Shown: one piece after another, positions 5,825 to 8,449 of the stretch | Numbering within the stretch: the stretch's first letter is position 1 | Layout of the letters: each line of letters opens with the position of its first letter | Assembly (NCBI GenBank): GCA_016839985.1 | Contig: JAEOTG010000344.1 | Location: forward strand, 1-8,449 | Length of the DNA: 8,449 nt | Direction of reading: 5' to 3' | Source of the DNA: Candidatus Heimdallarchaeota archaeon | Lineage (GTDB): Archaea > Asgardarchaeota > Heimdallarchaeia > Heimdallarchaeales > Heimdallarchaeaceae | Translations under genes and position numbers: made by a program | Notes under the pieces: model-generated | What the model saw: the letters and a program-made list of their open reading frames with translations, nothing else | Database searches by the model: none | Told to the model about the DNA's origin: nothing

Positions 5825-6160
5825 ATGAGCGTTAATCTTATTGAAAGACTGAAAGAATTTGGTAAAGATATGAAAGACTGGGAAGAAGTAAAAACAAGCA
5901 TTGAAGGCGTAATTATAACTAAAATGCCTTCAAAAGGTGATGATCTCAATTTTGGATTGAAAATCATTCCAATGAGTAAAGAAGGAAAACCATTAAAACG
6001 AAGAGAAAAAGCGTTGTTTATCACTTCCTTAGAACAATGGGAAGTTTTCAAAGAAATCTTCAACGATCCCAAGGGATTTGACTTAATATCAAACATCGAT
6101 AGTTTGAGAACACCAAGAGTCCAAGAAGAAGAAGAATCAGGAGAAGTTTTTGAAATTTAG
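5825..6160 (+). CDS. Unrecognised small acidic protein, first gene of the glmU operon
   Basis: I do not recognise this 111-residue protein. It begins with a charged helix (MSVNLIERLKEFGKDMKDW). It then appears to form a beta-rich core: SIEGVIITKMPSKGDDLNFGLKIIP, KEGKPLKRREKALFITS and LEQWEVFKEIFNDPKGFD. The acidic tail is EEEESGEVFEI. There is no signal peptide, membrane segment or Cys/His metal site. The alternation of strands with a final 'S-x-E-Q-W-x-x-F' helix suggests a small, compact fold of possible ligand- or nucleic-acid-binding type, but that is speculation. It is 22 bases ahead of the sugar nucleotidyltransferase and shares its promoter. A GTG at 5816 extends the frame by three residues; ATG 5825 is preferred because GTGA (5816-5819) lies five bases upstream. 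An opposite-strand open frame here has no protein-like features. Confidence 0.75.
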   Translation: MSVNLIERLKEFGKDMKDWEEVKTSIEGVIITKMPSKGDDLNFGLKIIPMSKEGKPLKRREKALFITSLEQWEVFKEIFNDPKGFDLISNIDSLRTPRVQEEEESGEVFEI

Positions 6161-6182
6161 CTTTTTTGAGTTGAATCAAAAC

Positions 6183-7484
6183 ATGAAAGCAGTTCTCTTT
6201 GCAGCAGGAGAAGGCCTAAGACTTAGGCCTTTAACAGACAAAATACCAAAACCTTTATTGAATGTTCTTGGTAAATCAATATTAGAGAGATTAATAGAAA
6301 ATCTTTCCAAATGTGGTATAAACGATTTTATAATTATAACAAATTATAAAGAAGAGAAAATAAAGCAACACATAAGTGAAAGATTCTCTGATAAAGAAAT
6401 TTCTTATATTCATCAAGAAGAAATAAAGGGAACTGCTAATGCATTGTTCCTTGCAGAAGAACTAATAGATGAAGATTTTTTTATTGCATCAAATGGAGAT
6501 TGTTTATTCTCTTTTCCATTAGTAGAAAAAACAGTAAAAGCTGCAAAAAACGAAATTATTTCCATTGGTGGAAAACTAACAAAAAACACAGAAAATTATG
6601 GGATAGTTATAACAAACGAAAAAGGTAGTATAGAAAGTATAATTGAGAAACCTTTGAAAGAAGATGTACCAGAAGGTTACGCTAATATTGGAATTTATAG
6701 TTTAAATAGAGATATTTTTTCAAGTATAGTTGAGATGGAGAAAAACAATCTGACTTCACCTCGTGGTGAATATGAAATAACATATGCGATTAATCAACTA
6801 TTAAGAACAAAAAAATATCCTTCAATGTTAGTTAAAGCTGATGAAACAGATTATTGGTTTGATATTGGACGTCCTTGGGATTTGCTAGAAGCAAAAAAAG
6901 AGATATTGGAAGATTATTCTGATTCTCGTGAAGGAAAAATTCAAGAAAATGTACATATTGAAGGCAAGGTAATAATCAAAAAGAATTCGGTTATTAAAAG
7001 TGGTACATATATAGAAGGACCGGCTTTTATTGATGAAGGAGCAATCATTGGGCCTAATTGCTATATTCGAAAATATACTTACATTGGTAAAGAAGCAAGA
7101 ATAGGCAATGGATGTGAAGTTAAAAACTCAATAATTGGAGATGAAGTTCATGCTGCACATTTATCCTATATTGGTGATACTATTATTAGCCCCAAGTGTA
7201 ATTTAGGAGCAGGAACAATAACTGCAAACTTACGATTAGACAAAAAAACAATTCCAGTTGTTGTTAAAGGTAAAAAAGAAGATAGTAATCGCAGAAAATT
7301 GGGAGCTATCATAGGTGAAGAAGTTGAAACAGGTATTGGAGCTTTAATCATGCCTGGTATTAAAATTGGCAGTAATTCATGGATTGGAGCAGGTGCAATA
7401 GTGAAAGAAGATGTTCCATCAGAAACAATATATTATGTCACCCAGACGTACACTCTGAAAAGGAAAAGAAAAAATGCTGATTAA
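6183..7484 (+). CDS. glmU: Bifunctional sugar-1-phosphate nucleotidylyltransferase/acetyltransferase (archaeal GlmU type)
   Basis: The 433-residue protein would make an activated sugar such as UDP-GlcNAc for surface glycans or protein glycosylation. The N-terminal nucleotidyltransferase shows AAGEGLRLRPLTDKIPKP (7-24), metal-binding Asp106 in NGDCLF, ENYGIV (137-142), EKP (155-157), NIGIY (168-172) and WFDIGRPWDLL (225-235). A left-handed beta-helix of hexapeptide repeats follows from about residue 260 to 415. It holds HLSYIGD with the probable acetyltransferase base His326, and GAGTITANLR with Asn349. This matches archaeal bifunctional enzymes such as Sulfolobus ST0452. The sugar and nucleotide specificity cannot be read from sequence. 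A TTG at 6150 would extend the frame by 11 residues ahead of the conserved MKAVLFAAG; ATG 6183 fits the family better. The tail is short and basic (LKRKRKNAD) and overlaps the next gene. Confidence 0.9.
   Translation: MKAVLFAAGEGLRLRPLTDKIPKPLLNVLGKSILERLIENLSKCGINDFIIITNYKEEKIKQHISERFSDKEISYIHQEEIKGTANALFLAEELIDEDFFIASNGDCLFSFPLVEKTVKAAKNEIISIGGKLTKNTENYGIVITNEKGSIESIIEKPLKEDVPEGYANIGIYSLNRDIFSSIVEMEKNNLTSPRGEYEITYAINQLLRTKKYPSMLVKADETDYWFDIGRPWDLLEAKKEILEDYSDSREGKIQENVHIEGKVIIKKNSVIKSGTYIEGPAFIDEGAIIGPNCYIRKYTYIGKEARIGNGCEVKNSIIGDEVHAAHLSYIGDTIISPKCNLGAGTITANLRLDKKTIPVVVKGKKEDSNRRKLGAIIGEEVETGIGALIMPGIKIGSNSWIGAGAIVKEDVPSETIYYVTQTYTLKRKRKNAD
6211..6231 (+). repeat. Perfect 10-bp inverted repeat inside glmU
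   Basis: AAGGCCTAAG (6211-6220) and its exact reverse complement CTTAGGCCTT (6222-6231) flank one central A. In RNA this can fold as a nine-base-pair stem with a three-base loop, with GGCC/GGCC giving strength in an otherwise AT-rich gene. It covers the codons for the invariant GLRLRPL segment, starting 29 bases from the ATG. Confidence 0.85.
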
Positions 7485-8449
7485 AGAACAAAATGCTATT
7501 AAGAAAAGTTGGTCTCCAGATAAAATTAAAATTGGTCTTATCTATCCAAATACGTATAGAGTTGGGATGACAAGTTTAGGAGTACAGTTGCTGTATTTTC
7601 TTTTTAATAAATGGGAAAATTTCATTTGTGAGAGAATATTCAAACCACTTAATCGAAAAACAATACCTTACTCCTTAGAAAATCAAAAGAAATTACAAGA
7701 TTTTGATGTTCTCGCAATTTCATGTCAGTTTGAGCATGACTACTTAGGAGCTATTAACCTTCTTTGTAGAGGGGATATTAATCCTGATGCACGCTTAAGA
7801 AAAGATAATGAACCTTTAATCATTGTTGGAGGTCCTTCACCTACTGCAAATCCATTTACTGTTCTTTTTCTTGCGGATGCTTTCTTTTTAGGAGATATAG
7901 AACCAGTTGCAGGGAAAATAAGAACTGCCCTTGAGAATGATAATAAATCGGACCAATTAGAACATTTATCAAAAATACAAGGTATAATGGCTTTAGGGTA
8001 TCATTATGATAAGAATGGGGAGTGGGTAGGAGATAAAGTTGAAAGAGTAAAAATTCAAGATTTATCAAACGCTTTTCATCCAATTAAGCAAATAATTCCA
8101 GAAGATGTTAAAGGTACTAAAAACGAACCAATATTTGGAAAAGCTTTCTATCTTGAAACTGATAGAGGATGCTCAGAAAGATGTCTATTCTGTTTTATAG
8201 GTCACTGCCACTTTCCTAGAGTGGGAAGGAGCATCGAAAGTTTAACTAAAATTATTGATCAAGCTAGTGAAGTCAATGATTTTGAAAGAGTAATAATATA
8301 TGGTAGTGCGATAGCTCAATCTGGAACATTAGATGATTTGCTAGAATACATCACGAACAAAGGATATGAAGTGTCATGTTCCTCTTTTCGAGCGGATTAT
8401 ATAACAGAAGATCTATTGAAAATTCTTAGAAAAGGGAGACAGAAAACTA
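7474..8449 (+). CDS. Radical SAM protein with N-terminal B12-binding-like domain (cut by the window end)
   Basis: The first 325 residues are visible and the frame is still open at the right edge. Residues 18-150 resemble the Rossmann-like cobalamin-binding-type domain found before many radical SAM cores: IGLIYPNTYRVGMTSLGVQ, CERIF, FDVLAISCQFEHDY and PLIIVGGPSPTANP. The radical SAM cluster motif is Cys233-x3-Cys237-x2-Cys240 in ETDRGCSERCLFCFIGHC, where three cysteines bind a [4Fe-4S] cluster that cleaves S-adenosylmethionine. The TIM-barrel part begins after this (VIIYGSA). The classical B12-binding DxHxxG motif is not evident, so cobalamin use is uncertain. The substrate is unknown; the N-terminal pattern resembles the Fe-S oxidoreductase group seen in archaea and the TIGR03960-like fusion. 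The ATG overlaps the glmU 3' end by 11 bases, and AGGA lies nine bases upstream, pointing to translational coupling. Confidence 0.88.
   Translation, partial: MLIKEQNAIKKSWSPDKIKIGLIYPNTYRVGMTSLGVQLLYFLFNKWENFICERIFKPLNRKTIPYSLENQKKLQDFDVLAISCQFEHDYLGAINLLCRGDINPDARLRKDNEPLIIVGGPSPTANPFTVLFLADAFFLGDIEPVAGKIRTALENDNKSDQLEHLSKIQGIMALGYHYDKNGEWVGDKVERVKIQDLSNAFHPIKQIIPEDVKGTKNEPIFGKAFYLETDRGCSERCLFCFIGHCHFPRVGRSIESLTKIIDQASEVNDFERVIIYGSAIAQSGTLDDLLEYITNKGYEVSCSSFRADYITEDLLKILRKGRQKT

Noticed and set aside
5761..6096. Minus-strand open frame of 111 codons opposite the small acidic protein
   Set aside because: The plus-strand frame has a promoter, a GTGA signal, charged/hydrophobic periodicity and operon spacing. 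The antisense frame has none and would cross the plus-strand promoter.
7166..7351. Minus-strand open frame inside the beta-helix part of glmU
   Set aside because: It is antisense to conserved hexapeptide repeats; no start signal or motif.
7856..8083. Minus-strand open frame inside the radical SAM gene
   Set aside because: The plus-strand frame is continuous to the window edge with conserved motifs on both sides of this segment.

Overview
The window reads as the chromosome of an AT-rich archaeon (about one third G+C by eye). Three genes are archaeal/eukaryotic-type or archaea-specific informational genes: ribosomal protein S15 with the archaeal C-terminal signature, KEOPS subunit Pcc1 and ribosomal protein S3Ae. 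A Ygr210-type Obg-like GTPase, an archaeal DUF2095-type protein and an archaeal-style fused GlmU support the same reading. TATA-like boxes and GAGGT/GTGA ribosome-binding signals also fit Archaea. The phylum cannot be fixed from sequence alone; an Asgard lineage is possible but unproven. No transposase, CRISPR array, tRNA, rRNA or phage gene was seen.

Layout. 1-2703 (+) is an information-processing cluster: the 3' end of rps15, a RecJ/Cdc45-family DHH protein whose catalytic motifs all look degraded, pcc1 six bases downstream, then rps3ae behind its own probable promoter. 2751-3950 (-) is the Ygr210-type GTPase, convergent with rps3ae. 4066-4422 (+) is a small DUF2095-like protein, divergent from the GTPase. 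4450-5676 (-) is an HutI-like metal-dependent amidohydrolase. From 5825 to the right edge (+) runs a tight three-gene unit: an unrecognised 111-residue protein, a bifunctional sugar-1-phosphate nucleotidylyltransferase/acetyltransferase, and a radical SAM protein cut by the window end, whose start overlaps the preceding gene by 11 bases.

How the genes fit together. The left cluster links translation (S15, S3Ae), tRNA t6A modification (Pcc1) and a probable replication-associated RecJ/Cdc45 relative. This type of mixed neighbourhood is known in archaea. The right-hand unit begins with activated amino-sugar synthesis for surface glycans or protein glycosylation. The small protein and the radical SAM enzyme are co-transcribed by position, but their link to that pathway is unknown.

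The most notable observations are: (i) the loss of essentially every catalytic DHH motif in the RecJ-like protein, which points to a Cdc45-like structural role; (ii) a perfect 10-bp inverted repeat with a one-base centre, inside the signature-motif codons just after the glmU start; (iii) the same 10-base TATA-like element used in both directions between the amidohydrolase and the small-protein operon; and (iv) the unidentified small protein heading that operon. Several genes probably start downstream of the longest possible open frame; the reasons are given per gene.
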